A DNA stretch of 64,000 bases, taken from assembly GCA_031291475.1 (NCBI GenBank), contig JARLIY010000096.1, positions 1 through 64,000 of the forward strand, given 5' to 3'. This stretch comes from Xanthobacteraceae bacterium. GTDB taxonomy: Bacteria > Pseudomonadota > Alphaproteobacteria > Rhizobiales > Xanthobacteraceae. Below are positions 8,225 to 16,996 of this stretch, one piece after another (positions within the stretch are counted from its first letter, which is position 1; every line of letters starts with the position of its first letter). Under the pieces are notes generated by a model, which was not told the origin of the DNA, did no database searches, and saw only the letters and a program-made list of their open reading frames with translations. A program made the translations under genes and the position numbers.

Positions 8225-8617
8225 ATGTCGCCTGAAATTAAATATCTGGCCTTCACCGCGCTGCTGACCGCATCGCTGTGGATTCCGTATATTGTCTGCC
8301 AAGTGATGACCAACGGACCTTTGAGCGCGGAAAATTACGTCGACCCAACACCGCGTCCGGTTCCGAACTGGGGCAAGCGCGCACACCGCGCGTACCTCAA
8401 TGCGATCGAGAACTTTGCACCGTTCGCGGCGCTGGTGCTGGTCGTTCAGGTGACCGGCAAAAACGACTCGATGACGGCCTTCTGGGCGACAAGCTACTTT
8501 TGGATAAGGGTGGCGCACGCCGTCATTTTCTGGGCCGCAATTCCGTACATTCGCACGATCCTTTTCGTGCTCGGCTGGATCTGCGTCATCGGTCTGTTCG
8601 TCGAAGTGGTGAAATAG
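8225..8617 (+). CDS. MAPEG-family integral membrane protein
   Basis: A 130-residue protein with four predicted membrane helices (about residues 5-25, 55-75, 80-100 and 108-128). The sequence RAHRAYLNAIENFAPFAALVL between helices 1 and 2 is the hallmark of the MAPEG fold (membrane-associated eicosanoid and glutathione metabolism), including the Arg and Glu/Asn that bind glutathione in characterised members. Bacterial MAPEG proteins of this length are of uncertain substrate. Ribosome site GGGGAG lies 10 bases before ATG 8225. Confidence 0.88.
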   Translation: MSPEIKYLAFTALLTASLWIPYIVCQVMTNGPLSAENYVDPTPRPVPNWGKRAHRAYLNAIENFAPFAALVLVVQVTGKNDSMTAFWATSYFWIRVAHAVIFWAAIPYIRTILFVLGWICVIGLFVEVVK

Positions 8618-8624
8618 CTTACCT

Positions 8625-8706
8625 CGTCATTGCGAGGAGCGACGCGACGAAGCAATCCAGAGTAAGAGACTGGATTGCTTCCCCACTACCGTGCCTCGCA
8701 ATGACG
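8625..8706. repeat. Interspersed palindromic repeat (CGTCATTGCGAGG family)
   Basis: Outer arms CGTCATTGCGAGG (8625-8637) and CCTCGCAATGACG (8694-8706) and inner arms AAGCAATCCAG (8650-8660) and CTGGATTGCTT (8670-8680) are exact complements, giving a two-tier hairpin. It lies between the convergent MAPEG and hydroxybutyryl-CoA dehydrogenase genes. A longer copy is embedded in a coding region at 30318-30438. Confidence 0.88.
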
Positions 8707-8720
8707 AAATTGACGACGGA

Positions 8721-9653
8721 CTATCTGGTCGGTACCGGCTTCTCGCCGCGATAATCGTAGAAGCCGCGCTGGGTCTTGCGGCCGAGCCAGCCGGCTTCGA
8801 CGTATTTCACCAAGAGCGGGCACGGCCGGTATTTCGAATCCGCCAGCCCCTCGTGCAGCACCTGCATGACCGAGAGGCAGGTATCGAGCCCGATAAAGTC
8901 GGCAAGCTCCAGCGGCCCCATCGGATGATGCGCCCCGAGCCGCATCGCGGTGTCGATCGCCTCGACGTTGCCGACGCCTTCATAAAGCGTGTAGATCGCC
9001 TCGTTGATCATCGGCAGCAGGATGCGGTTGACGATGAAGGCGGGGAAATCCTCCGACACGGCGATCTGCTTGCCGAGCCGGGCGACGAATTGCTTGGTGG
9101 TCTCGAAGGTCGCGTCATCGGTGGCGATGCCGCGGATCACCTCGACCAGCTCCATAAGCGGCACCGGATTCATGAAATGAATGCCGATGAAACGCTCCGG
9201 CCGGTCGGTGGCCGACGCCAGCCGCGTGATCGAAATTGAAGACGTCGAGGTGCCGACGATTGCCTCGGGCTTGAGCGTCGTGCAAACGGCGGTGAAAATC
9301 TTGCGCTTGACTTCTTCCTTCTCGGTCGCCGCTTCGATCACCAGATCGCAATCGCCGAGCTCATTGAGCGTCTTGGCCACGCTGATGCGCTTCATCGCGG
9401 CTTCGCGCTCTTCGTCGGTGATGCGCTGGCGACTGACCTGCCGCGCCAGATTGCCGTCGATGGTGGCGATCCCCTGGGCGATGCGCTCGGCGACGACGTC
9501 GTTGAGCAAAACCTGCAGGCCCGACAGCGCGCAGACATGCGCGATGCCGTTGCCCATCTGGCCGGCGCCGATCACCCCGACCTTGCGGATGGAATTCGCC
9601 ATGCCGCCGCTCGGTTCGCCGCGCGTCTTCGGCCGCTCTTTCACTTCGACCAT
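8721..9653 (-). CDS. 3-hydroxybutyryl-CoA dehydrogenase
   Basis: NAD(P)-dependent interconversion of 3-hydroxybutyryl-CoA and acetoacetyl-CoA, in butanoate/PHB and short-chain beta-oxidation. The 310-residue product has the Rossmann motif GVIGAGQMGNGIA, the catalytic His in IHFMNPVPLM, and the C-terminal domain with FIVNRILLPMINEA. ATG 9653 is preceded by an AAGG ribosome site and gives 17 extra residues; ATG 9602 gives the usual family N-terminus and is an alternative. It is downstream of etfBA, a conserved order in rhizobia, linking acyl-CoA oxidation to electron transfer. Confidence 0.94.
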   Translation of the reverse strand: MVEVKERPKTRGEPSGGMANSIRKVGVIGAGQMGNGIAHVCALSGLQVLLNDVVAERIAQGIATIDGNLARQVSRQRITDEEREAAMKRISVAKTLNELGDCDLVIEAATEKEEVKRKIFTAVCTTLKPEAIVGTSTSSISITRLASATDRPERFIGIHFMNPVPLMELVEVIRGIATDDATFETTKQFVARLGKQIAVSEDFPAFIVNRILLPMINEAIYTLYEGVGNVEAIDTAMRLGAHHPMGPLELADFIGLDTCLSVMQVLHEGLADSKYRPCPLLVKYVEAGWLGRKTQRGFYDYRGEKPVPTR

Positions 9654-9699
9654 CTTCGCTTACCTTCTTCGATGATCCCGTTCATCGTTCGACTTTCCG

Positions 9700-10644
9700 T
9701 CAACGACCGCGTTTGTCCAGCTCCTGCGCCAGCTCCGGCAAGGCCTGATAGAGGTCCGCCACCAGTCCGTAATCGGCCACCTGAAAGATCGGTGCTTCCT
9801 CGTCCTTGTTGATAGCAACAATAACTTTCGAATCCTTCATTCCGGCCAAATGCTGAATAGCACCGGAAATGCCCACGGCGATATAGAGGTCAGGGGCCAC
9901 CACCTTACCGGTCTGGCCGACCTGCCAGTCGTTCGGCGCATAGCCGGCATCGACCGCCGCGCGCGAGGCGCCCACGGCGGCGCCGAGCTTGTCGGCGACC
10001 GGTTCTATGTATTTGGTGAAGTTGTCGCGGCTTTGCATCGCCCTGCCGCCGGAAATGATGATTTTGGCCGAGGTCAGTTCCGGCCGTTCGGACTTGGAAA
10101 GCTCCTCGCCGACAAAGCCGGAAATGCCGGGATCGGCGGCGGCCGCCACCGTCTCGATCGGCGCCGAGCCGCCCTGCCCCGCCGCCTGGAACGCCGCCGT
10201 GCGCACCGTGATCACGCGCTTGGGATCGCGCGCGCGCACCGTCTGGATGGCGTTTCCGGCATAGATCGGCCGCTCGAACGTATCCGGCGCGACGATCTTG
10301 GTGACCTCGGATATTTGCATCACATCGAGCAACGCCGCGACGCGCGGCATGATGTTCTTTCCCGTGGTCGTCGCCGCCGCCATGACGGTTTCGTAGGGGC
10401 CGGCGAGCGACACGATCAGGGCCGCGGTCGGTTCCGCCAGCATGTGCTCATAGGCCGGCGCGTCGGCCAGCAGCACCTTCTTGACGCCGTCGAGCTTGGC
10501 CGCGGCGTCGGCGACCGCCTGGCACTGATGCCCGGCGACGAGGATATGCACGTCGGCGGCGATTGCTTTCGCCGCCGTCAGCGCCTTGCTGGTCGCGTCC
10601 TTGAGCGATTTGTTGTCGTGTTCGGCGAGCAGGAGCGTCGGCAT
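9700..10644 (-). CDS. etfA: Electron transfer flavoprotein alpha subunit
   Basis: FAD-binding subunit of ETF, which carries electrons from acyl-CoA dehydrogenases to ETF-ubiquinone oxidoreductase. The 314-residue product has the N-terminal alpha/beta domain (MPTLLLAEHD) and the C-terminal FAD domain with SGGRAMQSRDNF, GASRAAVDAGYAPNDWQVGQTGK and the signature LYIAVGISGAIQHLAGM ending in VAINKDEEAPIF. Its ATG overlaps the final stop codon of etfB by one base (TGATG), so it depends on translation of the etfB reading frame; the amber codon in etfB could therefore reduce etfA translation. Confidence 0.96.
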   Translation of the reverse strand: MPTLLLAEHDNKSLKDATSKALTAAKAIAADVHILVAGHQCQAVADAAAKLDGVKKVLLADAPAYEHMLAEPTAALIVSLAGPYETVMAAATTTGKNIMPRVAALLDVMQISEVTKIVAPDTFERPIYAGNAIQTVRARDPKRVITVRTAAFQAAGQGGSAPIETVAAAADPGISGFVGEELSKSERPELTSAKIIISGGRAMQSRDNFTKYIEPVADKLGAAVGASRAAVDAGYAPNDWQVGQTGKVVAPDLYIAVGISGAIQHLAGMKDSKVIVAINKDEEAPIFQVADYGLVADLYQALPELAQELDKRGR

Positions 10645-11393
10645 CAGATCGCCCCCGCCTCGTTCTTGAGCTTATCGAGCAGCTCGACGACGGTCTTGAC
10701 CTTGACGCCGGCCTTGCGCACCGGGGGCTCCGTCGTTTTCACCACTTCGAGCCGCGGCTTGATATCGACGCCGTAATCGGCGGCGGTCTTGTCGTCGATC
10801 GGCTTCTTCTTCGCCTTCATGATATTGGGCTAGGATGCGTAGCGCGGCTCGTTCAGGCGCAAATCGGTCGTCACGATCGCCGGCAGCTTGAGCTTGACCG
10901 TCTGCAAGCCGCCGTCGACTTCGCGCGTGACCAGGAGCGCCTCGCCGTCGATCGTCACTTTGGAAGCGAACGTGCCCTGCGGCCAGCCGAGCAAAGCCGC
11001 CAGCATCTGGCCGGTTTGGTTGCTGTCGTCGTCGATCGCCTGCTTGCCCATGATGATGAGGCCGGGCTGTTCCGCGGCGGCGACGGCTTTGAGAATCTTC
11101 GCCACCGCGAGCGGCTCCACGACGCCTTCGGCTTTCACCAGGATGCCGCGGTCGGCGCCCATCGCCAGAGCGGTACGGATGGTCTCGGCGGCCTGCGGAG
11201 GCCCGATCGAGACCGCGACGATCTCGGTCGCCTTGCCCGCCTCCTTAAGCCGGATCGCCTCCTCGACCGCGATCTCGTCGAACGGGTTCATCGACATCTT
11301 GACGTTGGCAAGCTCGACGCCCGAGCCGTCCGCCTTGACGCGAATTTTCACATCCTTGTCGACCGCCCGCTTCACGGGCACGAGGATTTTCAT
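10644..11393 (-). pseudogene. etfB: ETF beta subunit gene interrupted by an in-frame amber codon
   Basis: The frame from ATG 11393 to TGA 10646-10644 is 250 codons, which gives the exact family length of 249 residues, but codon 188 (10832-10830) is TAG. Before it come the AMP-binding domain ([46 protein letters not shown]) and RLNEPRYAS; after it [14 protein letters not shown] and the normal C-terminal arm continue in the same frame. Family members usually have Leu at this position, one base away from TAG if the codon was TTG. The truncated 187-residue product would lack the C-terminal arm that wraps around EtfA. Real nonsense mutation, suppressed codon and sequencing error are all possible. 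Confidence 0.85.
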
Positions 11394-11494
11394 GGCGTGG
11401 TTTGGCTTCTATCGCCCCGATCAACGACGCTCGGCCGCGGTGGACGTTTGGCCGATGCTGCGGTGCGGCAACGTACCGGCGCGGGCGCGTCCGG

Positions 11495-12289
11495 TCAACG
11501 GATCGGCCGGGTGAAGGGAAGCGTCGAGGACAGCCCGCCATCCACCGGAATAGCCTGGCCGTTGACGTAGGACGACTCGTCGCTGGCGAGAAACAGCGCC
11601 ATGGCCGCTATTTCCTCGGGCGCGCCGGCGCGCTGCAGCGGATTGAGCTGGCCGATCTTGCTTGCCGTGCCGCGCTCGCGCGCGGCCTCGAAAATCTGCC
11701 GGGTCATGCCGGTTTCGATCAGGCCGGGACAGATGGCATTGACGCGCACGCCGGTGCCGCTGAGCGAATTGGCCGCGGTCTGCGCGAGGCTGATCACGCC
11801 GGCCTTGCTGGCGCTATAAGGCGCGCCGCCGGCACTGGCGCGCAGGCCCGCCACCGAAGCGGTGAGCACGATCGAGCCGCGGCCCCTTTTGATCAGATGC
11901 GGGGCCGTGTGTTTGATGGCGAGGAACGCCCCGATCAGATTGGTCTGCAGGATTTGCAGCCAATAAGCCGCCGTCTGCTCCAAAAGGGGCGGCGGAACGA
12001 TGCCACCGCTGATCCCGGCATTGGCATAAACGATATCGAGGGCACCGAAATCCGTCAGCGCGCGGTCGACGAAAGCCTTGACGTTTTCCTCGCGGCCGGT
12101 GTCGGCGGCGAGCGTCTGTACGCTGCCGCCGCGCTGCGCGATGGCGCTGGCGGTCTCGATCAATCCTGGCTCGTTCTGATCGACCGCGACCACCTTCGCG
12201 CCTTCGCGCGCGAACACAATCGCGCTGGCGCGGCCGATGCCGCTTGCCGCCCCGGTGACGATCGCCACCTTGCCGTCGAGCCGGCCCAT
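11495..12289 (-). CDS. Short-chain dehydrogenase/reductase (classical SDR)
   Basis: A 264-residue NAD(P)-dependent oxidoreductase with the cofactor motif TGAASGIG, the NAG motif, the catalytic Ser in LTASVAG, YSASK with catalytic Tyr and Lys, and the PG motif ICPGLIET. An acidic residue after the second strand (VAVDQNE) favours NAD over NADP. Substrate is not evident. It sits between the adenosyltransferase and etfB genes on the same strand, about 100 bases before etfB, so it may be read with the acyl-CoA oxidation genes. Confidence 0.92.
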   Translation of the reverse strand: MGRLDGKVAIVTGAASGIGRASAIVFAREGAKVVAVDQNEPGLIETASAIAQRGGSVQTLAADTGREENVKAFVDRALTDFGALDIVYANAGISGGIVPPPLLEQTAAYWLQILQTNLIGAFLAIKHTAPHLIKRGRGSIVLTASVAGLRASAGGAPYSASKAGVISLAQTAANSLSGTGVRVNAICPGLIETGMTRQIFEAARERGTASKIGQLNPLQRAGAPEEIAAMALFLASDESSYVNGQAIPVDGGLSSTLPFTRPIR

Positions 12290-12314
12290 GAGCCCCTCCC
12301 CCTTGGCTTTTATC

Positions 12315-12893
12315 TCAGCGATTGCGGCCCGGTTGCCACAGCACGTCGCGCGCGCCCTTGTCGTTGGCGCAGCGGGCGGCGACGAACAGATAATCCGACA
12401 AGCGGTTGACGTATTGGAGCACCTCGGGCGTGACGGTCTCGCCCGGCCGGTCCTTGAGCTCGGCGATCAGCCGCTCGGCGCGCCGGCATATGGTGCGGGC
12501 GAGGTGCAGGTAGGCTGCCGCCGCGAAACCACCGGGCAGGATGAAGGAGCGAAGCGGCGCAAGCTCGCCGTTGAGCCGGTCGATCTCGCGTTCGAGCCAC
12601 GTTACCTGCGCCGCGGTCACCGTCAGCCGCGCGCCGCCAGGCCCCTTGCCCTTACCGGGCGTGGTGAGATCGGCGCCAACATCGAACAGATCGTTCTGGA
12701 TGCGGGCAAGCGATTCGTGGAGCGCGGACTCACCGGCCGTATGCAGCCGCGCGATCCCGATCGCGGCATTGGTCTCGTCAAGCGTGCCGTAAGCGGCGAC
12801 GCGCAGATCGTATTTCTTGCGCCGCTCGCCGGTGCCGAGCGCGGTGGTGCCGTCGTCGCCGGTGCGTGTGTAGATCTTGTTGAGCACGACCAT
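12315..12893 (-). CDS. PduO-type ATP:cob(I)alamin adenosyltransferase
   Basis: Transfers the adenosyl group of ATP to cob(I)alamin to make adenosylcobalamin. The 192-residue product has the N-terminal ATP-binding loop [22 protein letters not shown], the helix [12 protein letters not shown], and the C-terminal segment RRAERLI...[14 protein letters not shown] typical of PduO/MMAB. The cofactor is needed by the ethylmalonyl-CoA mutase at 33878-35965 in this window. Its stop lies 25 bases before the SDR gene and its start 39 bases after the small twin-TM gene, and the order twin-TM, adenosyltransferase, etfB is seen in other rhizobia. Confidence 0.93.
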   Translation of the reverse strand: MVVLNKIYTRTGDDGTTALGTGERRKKYDLRVAAYGTLDETNAAIGIARLHTAGESALHESLARIQNDLFDVGADLTTPGKGKGPGGARLTVTAAQVTWLEREIDRLNGELAPLRSFILPGGFAAAAYLHLARTICRRAERLIAELKDRPGETVTPEVLQYVNRLSDYLFVAARCANDKGARDVLWQPGRNR

Positions 12894-12932
12894 GGATCGC
12901 TCGCCGTCGTTATCTGTCGCCTACTTCGATAC

Positions 12933-13127
12933 TCACTTGGAGATTACCCAGATCGTGAACATGATGATCACGATGGCGACGAATTGTAAGAGCACGCGCA
13001 GCCGCATCAGTTTCTGCGAGGTATTTCCCGAACCGCCGCGCATCATGTTGACGAGGCCGAGCAGCAAGACCACCGCAACCGCGCCGATGGCGATGGGCAC
13101 GAGACCGTGAGACAAAAACCCGGACAT
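12933..13127 (-). CDS. Small twin-transmembrane (HIG1-like) protein
   Basis: A 64-residue protein with two membrane helices (about residues 8-27 and 43-62) joined by a short basic loop (RGGSGNTSQKLMRLRV). The loop sequence N-x-SQKLMRxRV followed by a hydrophobic helix is the HIG1-domain pattern known from respiratory supercomplex factors. In alphaproteobacteria these proteins are annotated twin-transmembrane small proteins. It precedes the adenosyltransferase gene on the same strand. Role in respiration is inferred from the domain. Confidence 0.85.
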   Translation of the reverse strand: MSGFLSHGLVPIAIGAVAVVLLLGLVNMMRGGSGNTSQKLMRLRVLLQFVAIVIIMFTIWVISK

Positions 13128-13228
13128 GGGCGTAGTTGTAACCCGGATCGGGCGGCTTGTCGCGCCGTAGCGCGGAGCGCGCAGGTGGAAGCGAAATGCG
13201 GGAGCGCGTGCCTCACACCTCTCCGCGC

Positions 13229-14110
13229 CTATGACGTGACCGACACATCCACCTCCACCGCCATCCCCAGGAAGGCATTAGTCAAGCCGACGAAGGTGCC
13301 CGACACCGGCATGGCTTGCCGGATATCGCGCGCGACGGCGACCGGGATCAAGTTGAAGCCGCCGACGCTGCGGTTGGTCGGATCGAAGGTGATCCAGCCC
13401 GCGCCCGGCACATAGACTTCGGCCCAAGCGTGGGTCGAGCCCGCGCCTATCGAACCCGCACGGTCCTGGTCCGGGTTATGGAGATAGCCGGAGACGACCC
13501 GCGCCCCGAAACCGAGACTGCGAGTCGCCTCGGCAAATAGGACCGCAAAGTCCCGGCACGAGCCACAGCCACGGTCGAGCGTCTGGGTCGGCGACTGGGT
13601 GCCCTCAACCTCACGGTTCTGATAGCTAATCCGCGCCGCGACGCCGAGGCTCAGATCCTTGAGCAAGGAAAGCGTATCGGTCGGATTGCTGCGGATGAAG
13701 CCCCGCGCCCAGATGCCTAATCGTCCCCCCTGATCAGGATATTGCTCTATCGCCAGTGCGCCGAGGTCGGTCCAGTCGTCGTCGGAATAGCGGAAGGGGT
13801 ACGAAATAGCCGAGGCCGCGATGTCGAATATCGGCCAAGGCGGGGCGTTGAGTAAGATATCGGCCACACTGTCGATCACGAGTGTGTCGGTCGTGGTCGC
13901 AAACGTGGCCATGGCGACGACGTTGCCGAAAACGTCATGCGACCAGGTCAGTACGGGGGCCGGCGTGATCGCCAAAGCGTGCGACATCAAGCGAAGCTCG
14001 TGGCTTTCGCGCGGGCGAAGCATCAAGCGGTGCACCCCGAGGCTCACCGGCTGACGGAAACGATAGACCGTTTTGTGATGAATTCTGAGCTCGGCCAGCG
14101 GCAACTCCAA
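13229..14110 (-). CDS. Transglutaminase-like cysteine peptidase family protein
   Basis: A 293-residue protein with an N-terminal beta-sandwich (MELPLAELRIHHKTVYRFRQPVSLGVHRLMLRPRES split over the first 40 residues) and a transglutaminase core. The catalytic triad is visible: Cys in RGCGSCRDFA, His in STHAWAEVYV and Asp in WITFDPTN. Bacterial members of this family act as cytosolic proteases or amidases, often next to a DUF403/circularly permuted ATP-grasp pair, which is absent here. No signal peptide. The gene stands alone with about 50 bases to the next gene. Confidence 0.9.
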   Translation of the reverse strand: MELPLAELRIHHKTVYRFRQPVSLGVHRLMLRPRESHELRLMSHALAITPAPVLTWSHDVFGNVVAMATFATTTDTLVIDSVADILLNAPPWPIFDIAASAISYPFRYSDDDWTDLGALAIEQYPDQGGRLGIWARGFIRSNPTDTLSLLKDLSLGVAARISYQNREVEGTQSPTQTLDRGCGSCRDFAVLFAEATRSLGFGARVVSGYLHNPDQDRAGSIGAGSTHAWAEVYVPGAGWITFDPTNRSVGGFNLIPVAVARDIRQAMPVSGTFVGLTNAFLGMAVEVDVSVTS

Positions 14111-14163
14111 CAGGCAGGCGTGTGGGCCCCGTCGGATACGCCCATGACCCTATAGCTGCGGCT

Positions 14164-14376
14164 TTAGGCGAAAACTGCCTTCGACAGTGTCAGGTCGCTT
14201 TCAGATGCGACCCGTTCGTGCTTTTCCGCGATGCTCTTGATGCGGTAGCGCGGGTCGTCTGGATCCCGATCAGAGGCAGGAACGAGATGGCGAATTTCAT
14301 AGGGACCGGGGGCTAATGATCGAAGCATTCCCGGCTCAAGGTCGACTATTTGACCGATATTGAACTTATGAGCCAT
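14164..14376 (-). CDS. Small conserved hypothetical protein
   Basis: A 70-residue cytosolic protein beginning MAHKFNIGQIVDLEPG and ending with a run that alternates charged residues (YRIKSIAEKHERVASESDL). The first third looks like a small beta-barrel entry strand (x-F-x-x-G-x-x-V), as in proteins with an SH3- or PilZ-like start, and similar short proteins of unknown role are common in Bradyrhizobium. ATG 14376 is supported by an AAAGGAAA ribosome site; a start six codons upstream lacks one. It is 14 bases after the neighbouring small gene. Confidence 0.7.
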   Translation of the reverse strand: MAHKFNIGQIVDLEPGMLRSLAPGPYEIRHLVPASDRDPDDPRYRIKSIAEKHERVASESDLTLSKAVFA

Positions 14377-14390
14377 CACGTTTCCTTTCG

Positions 14391-14807
14391 TCACTGGGTT
14401 TGGTAATAATTGGAAGGTTGCTCTTCGTCCTTGTAGTTATGCAAGAAACGGGCAATCTGGCCTCGCAGCGCCGGCGTTTGTGGCACGTCACCCAGCGAGC
14501 CTGCTGTATCGAAAAGCTCGCGTTGAAGCTTTGTCGGGATTGCCTTCCACTGCATGATGACGGCCGCCCCGAGGCAGCGGAGAATGTGCTCCTCCTCGTC
14601 AGCTAGGGTGATGCCGTTTGATCGGTCCCGATCCGCGCCGGTCACGGTGTCCCGATAATTATCTGCGAGCCATTGCTCATTATCGGCAAGTACCGTGAAT
14701 TTCTGCTCAAGCTTTTGAAAATCGCGGCTCTGGTTTGAACCGGTCGACGATTTGGCCAAGTCGCCGTACTCGGTAGCTTTCGCACGATATTGTGTGGGCT
14801 TGAACAT
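14391..14807 (-). CDS. Helical hypothetical protein
   Basis: A 138-residue protein, largely alpha-helical by composition, with a central segment YGDLAKSSTGSNQSRDFQKLEQKF that resembles the short repeats of small rhizobial stress-type proteins. ATG 14807 is picked because a perfect AGGAGG ribosome site precedes it; a longer frame to 14924 would add 39 residues without support. No catalytic motif is visible. It shares strand and close spacing with the next small gene, so the two are probably one operon. Function unknown. Confidence 0.7.
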   Translation of the reverse strand: MFKPTQYRAKATEYGDLAKSSTGSNQSRDFQKLEQKFTVLADNEQWLADNYRDTVTGADRDRSNGITLADEEEHILRCLGAAVIMQWKAIPTKLQRELFDTAGSLGDVPQTPALRGQIARFLHNYKDEEQPSNYYQTQ

Positions 14808-15216
14808 GGAGTTCCCTCCTAAATCGCCTGCGCTTTGCGGATCAGTTTTGGTCATTGATCCGAGTATCAAATTTTTATATGGGGAGGACTGCATCAAATA
14901 ACGAGCCCGCAGGCCAGTTTTCATACTGCACGCTTCACATAGTCCTCGACACCGAGCAAAAACGGGCGCAGGGTTAAATTTAGCTGGTGCGCGCTCGGCG
15001 CGACCGGTCCCAAGCGCGAAAGTTGATCTTTGATCCCGACCAACAACCGGGCATGGGGAGATTTATGACTGTTCCGATCGAAGCGATCTGAAGCGATCTG
15101 AAGCGAATTTCAGCACTCCTGCTTGTTTCGACATAATCGAGCGTTATGTGCGTTTGGTAGTCTGAATGATGAACATGCGGGCTGACCATACTTCAAACGT
15201 TTTAGGAGAAATCGTT
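14808..15216. other. Intergenic region between divergent small genes
   Basis: About 410 bases without a supported gene. It must hold the divergent promoters of the genes starting at 14807 and 15217. A short direct repeat of GAAGCGATCT occurs around 15078-15107. It is more AT-rich than the flanks. A 69-codon minus-strand frame at 14980-15189 lacks a ribosome site and protein-like composition. Confidence 0.5.
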
Positions 15217-15498
15217 ATGGCAAATCCCAATACTAACGAAAACCTGACCGTCCACTTCAAGGTCAAGGACTTCAACGCATGGCGTTCGAGCTACAATGGG
15301 CACGAGAAAGATCGCGTGTCTGCCGGCATCACCAACGGCAAGGTGTTTCGCAGCGCCAACGACACCAATGACGTGCTGATCCTCCAGGATGTCGCCGACG
15401 TAGCGAAGGCCCGCACCTGGTTGAGTTCGAATGAAATGAAGACGGCGATGGAGAAGAGCGGCGTAATTGGCTCGCCCAGCATCCGCTTCGCGGCGTAA
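15217..15498 (+). CDS. Small hypothetical protein, possible alpha/beta-barrel (ABM-like) fold
   Basis: A 93-residue protein. NLTVHFKVKDFNAWRSSYNGHE followed by an Arg/Val strand, a central strand VLILQDVADVAKARTW and the C-terminal helix resemble the dimeric ferredoxin-like barrel of small monooxygenase/cyclase-like proteins, in which a beta strand ending in V-x-D-F/Y starts the fold. No catalytic residue can be assigned. AGGAGA precedes ATG 15217 at good spacing. It stands alone on the plus strand in a cluster of small genes. Confidence 0.72.
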   Translation: MANPNTNENLTVHFKVKDFNAWRSSYNGHEKDRVSAGITNGKVFRSANDTNDVLILQDVADVAKARTWLSSNEMKTAMEKSGVIGSPSIRFAA

Positions 15499-15664
15499 GT
15501 CGCAGCCAAATGGTTGTAGAGCGCCTCGTGCGGCTAGACCCGCGCGAGGCGTTTCGCGCAGTTGGCATAACACGGGCCGAAACAACCGGAACGCTGTCGA
15601 TTGCGAACCCGATTCCAGCGCCACGTGTAGAGCAAATTTTTTGCGCAAAGCAGGGGTGTAGAGC

Positions 15665-15862
15665 GTGGATACTATCCTTCTAGAAGCGGATGGCCGCGGA
15701 TCGTTCACATTCACATTCTCCTCGCCGCGCGGAGAGATGTCTGGCCGCGTCAAGGTAGGAACGGAAGGTCCTCCGGACCGGCGTTCGACCGCAGACAAAG
15801 AGCAAGCGGCCAAAAACCAGATTTTGGCTCTGGCAAGAGAACTCGCCCAAGTCTGCGAATAG
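15665..15862 (+). CDS. Possible small hypothetical protein, GTG start
   Basis: A 65-codon frame with a protein-like composition: an N-terminal strand pair MDTILLEADGRGSFTFTF, a turn, and a charged C-terminal helix (ADKEQAAKNQILALARELAQ). Start would be GTG 15665 with CAGGGG eight bases upstream. No homologue recognised. The gene is short and could be spurious. Confidence 0.4.
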   Translation: MDTILLEADGRGSFTFTFSSPRGEMSGRVKVGTEGPPDRRSTADKEQAAKNQILALARELAQVCE

Positions 15863-16071
15863 CGATCGCCCTGAAGAGCTCGGCGAGGATACCGACGACC
15901 TCCGGTATTTGCCCGTCTCGACGTTCGCCGCGTGCCCCCTCGCTTGCCCGCGAACCGCGATCTGAAAACAATTCAGCCGCCACGGCCTAACTTTCTCGCG
16001 TTTCGATCATATATTGAATGTAGTGTGATGACCGTTCAAAGATACTTCGACCTTTTATTTGGAGATAATCA

Positions 16072-16347
16072 ATGACAAACGCATCGATGGTCGAAGAAGC
16101 CAGCATCGATTACAGCGCCGCGGCGGAGCTGTTCGCCATCCGCAATCGGAAATCGAGGCGGCAACCAATCGGGTACCGACGTTTCGCGCACGCTGCAGAC
16201 GCCGTCCGCTTCGCGATCGAAGAGCTTCCACCTGAATTTCTTCTTGGAACCCATCTCGAAGTCGACGAGCAGAGATACGACCGCCAGGGAATTCGTCGCT
16301 TATACGAAAGCATGGACTATCCCTTGGTCCGCCGCGGGACGGCCTAG
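16072..16347 (+). CDS. Small conserved hypothetical protein
   Basis: A 91-residue soluble protein with a basic middle ([15 protein letters not shown]) followed by [30 protein letters not shown]. Similar short proteins with the [11 protein letters not shown] segment are common in Bradyrhizobium; the role is unknown. GGAGA (16061-16065) lies about seven bases before ATG 16072. It is the first of three tightly packed small genes (next start four bases after its stop). Confidence 0.7.
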   Translation: MTNASMVEEASIDYSAAAELFAIRNRKSRRQPIGYRRFAHAADAVRFAIEELPPEFLLGTHLEVDEQRYDRQGIRRLYESMDYPLVRRGTA

Positions 16348-16351
16348 CGCA

Positions 16352-16618
16352 ATGACCACGCGTTCCCACAGTACATCGGTCGTCTTCGGTCATCCATTTG
16401 AGCTAAAAGGTGTCGATCGGATTTTGCCGCCCGGCGTCTATCGAGTCGTGACGGACGAAGAACTGATCGAACAATTATCATTTCCCGCCTATCGCCGCAC
16501 GGCCACCATGATCTTCGTGCCGGCGGACTCTCACCATGGTTCCTCAGTCGAGATGGTGGCTATTGATCCTCACGAGCTCCAAGCGGCTCAGGAGCGCGAC
16601 CTACTCCGTGGCGCTTAA
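16352..16618 (+). CDS. Small conserved hypothetical protein
   Basis: An 88-residue protein beginning MTTRSHSTSVVFGHPFELKG. The segment LPPGVYRVVTDEELIEQLSF then FPAYRRTATMIFVPA is a compact beta-rich pattern that recurs in small rhizobial proteins of unknown function. No signal peptide or catalytic motif. ATG 16352 starts four bases after the upstream stop and its stop overlaps the next gene by 11 bases, so the three genes are translationally coupled. Confidence 0.7.
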   Translation: MTTRSHSTSVVFGHPFELKGVDRILPPGVYRVVTDEELIEQLSFPAYRRTATMIFVPADSHHGSSVEMVAIDPHELQAAQERDLLRGA

Positions 16619-16871
16619 TTTTCCAAATCAAAGCCGCTTTTATGATGCAACGCGGCGTGCCGTGCGGTTTTGGGGACACGATAGCGCCATGGAGGCATCG
16701 TTTTTCGTCGATGCCGATGCGTTGAAGAGAATTAAACCTGACACGCCGTTCGATGAGGTTGGACTTCTCAGCGCGTTCGATGCGAACCGCAAATTGATTT
16801 ATGCGACCGCAGCTAAGGTTTATGAGCGCCGTCGTAAGGGCTCTTACGACCTGATCGCCGCTGATTTTTGA
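16608..16871 (+). CDS. DUF1488 family protein
   Basis: An 87-residue protein matching the DUF1488 pattern: LNFPNQSRFYDATRRAVRFWG, then FFVDADALKRI and the C-terminal helix LLSAFDANRKLIYATAAKVYERRRKGSYDLI. The family is small, proteobacterial and uncharacterised. GTG 16608 is inferred from the family N-terminus and from a GGAG site about 12 bases upstream; it overlaps the end of the preceding gene by 11 bases, which supports co-translation. Confidence 0.82.
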   Translation: MALNFPNQSRFYDATRRAVRFWGHDSAMEASFFVDADALKRIKPDTPFDEVGLLSAFDANRKLIYATAAKVYERRRKGSYDLIAADF

Positions 16872-16996
16872 TATAGCGATTAGCCGAAATCATGCAGCCC
16901 GCCCTACGCTCGATTTGCGGGCTACCGCGGGTTACAGTCCGCCATCCGCGTGCGCTCGCTTCGTAAGCTACGCACGGGCGTCAGATTGGGGACAGA

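Noticed and set aside
10830..10832. Pyrrolysine-type or programmed readthrough at the amber codon
   Set aside because: No Pyl genes or known readthrough context are visible in the window, so I do not propose a specific mechanism.
14980..15189. Small minus-strand frame in the 410-base gap
   Set aside because: No ribosome site, and composition is unlike a protein.
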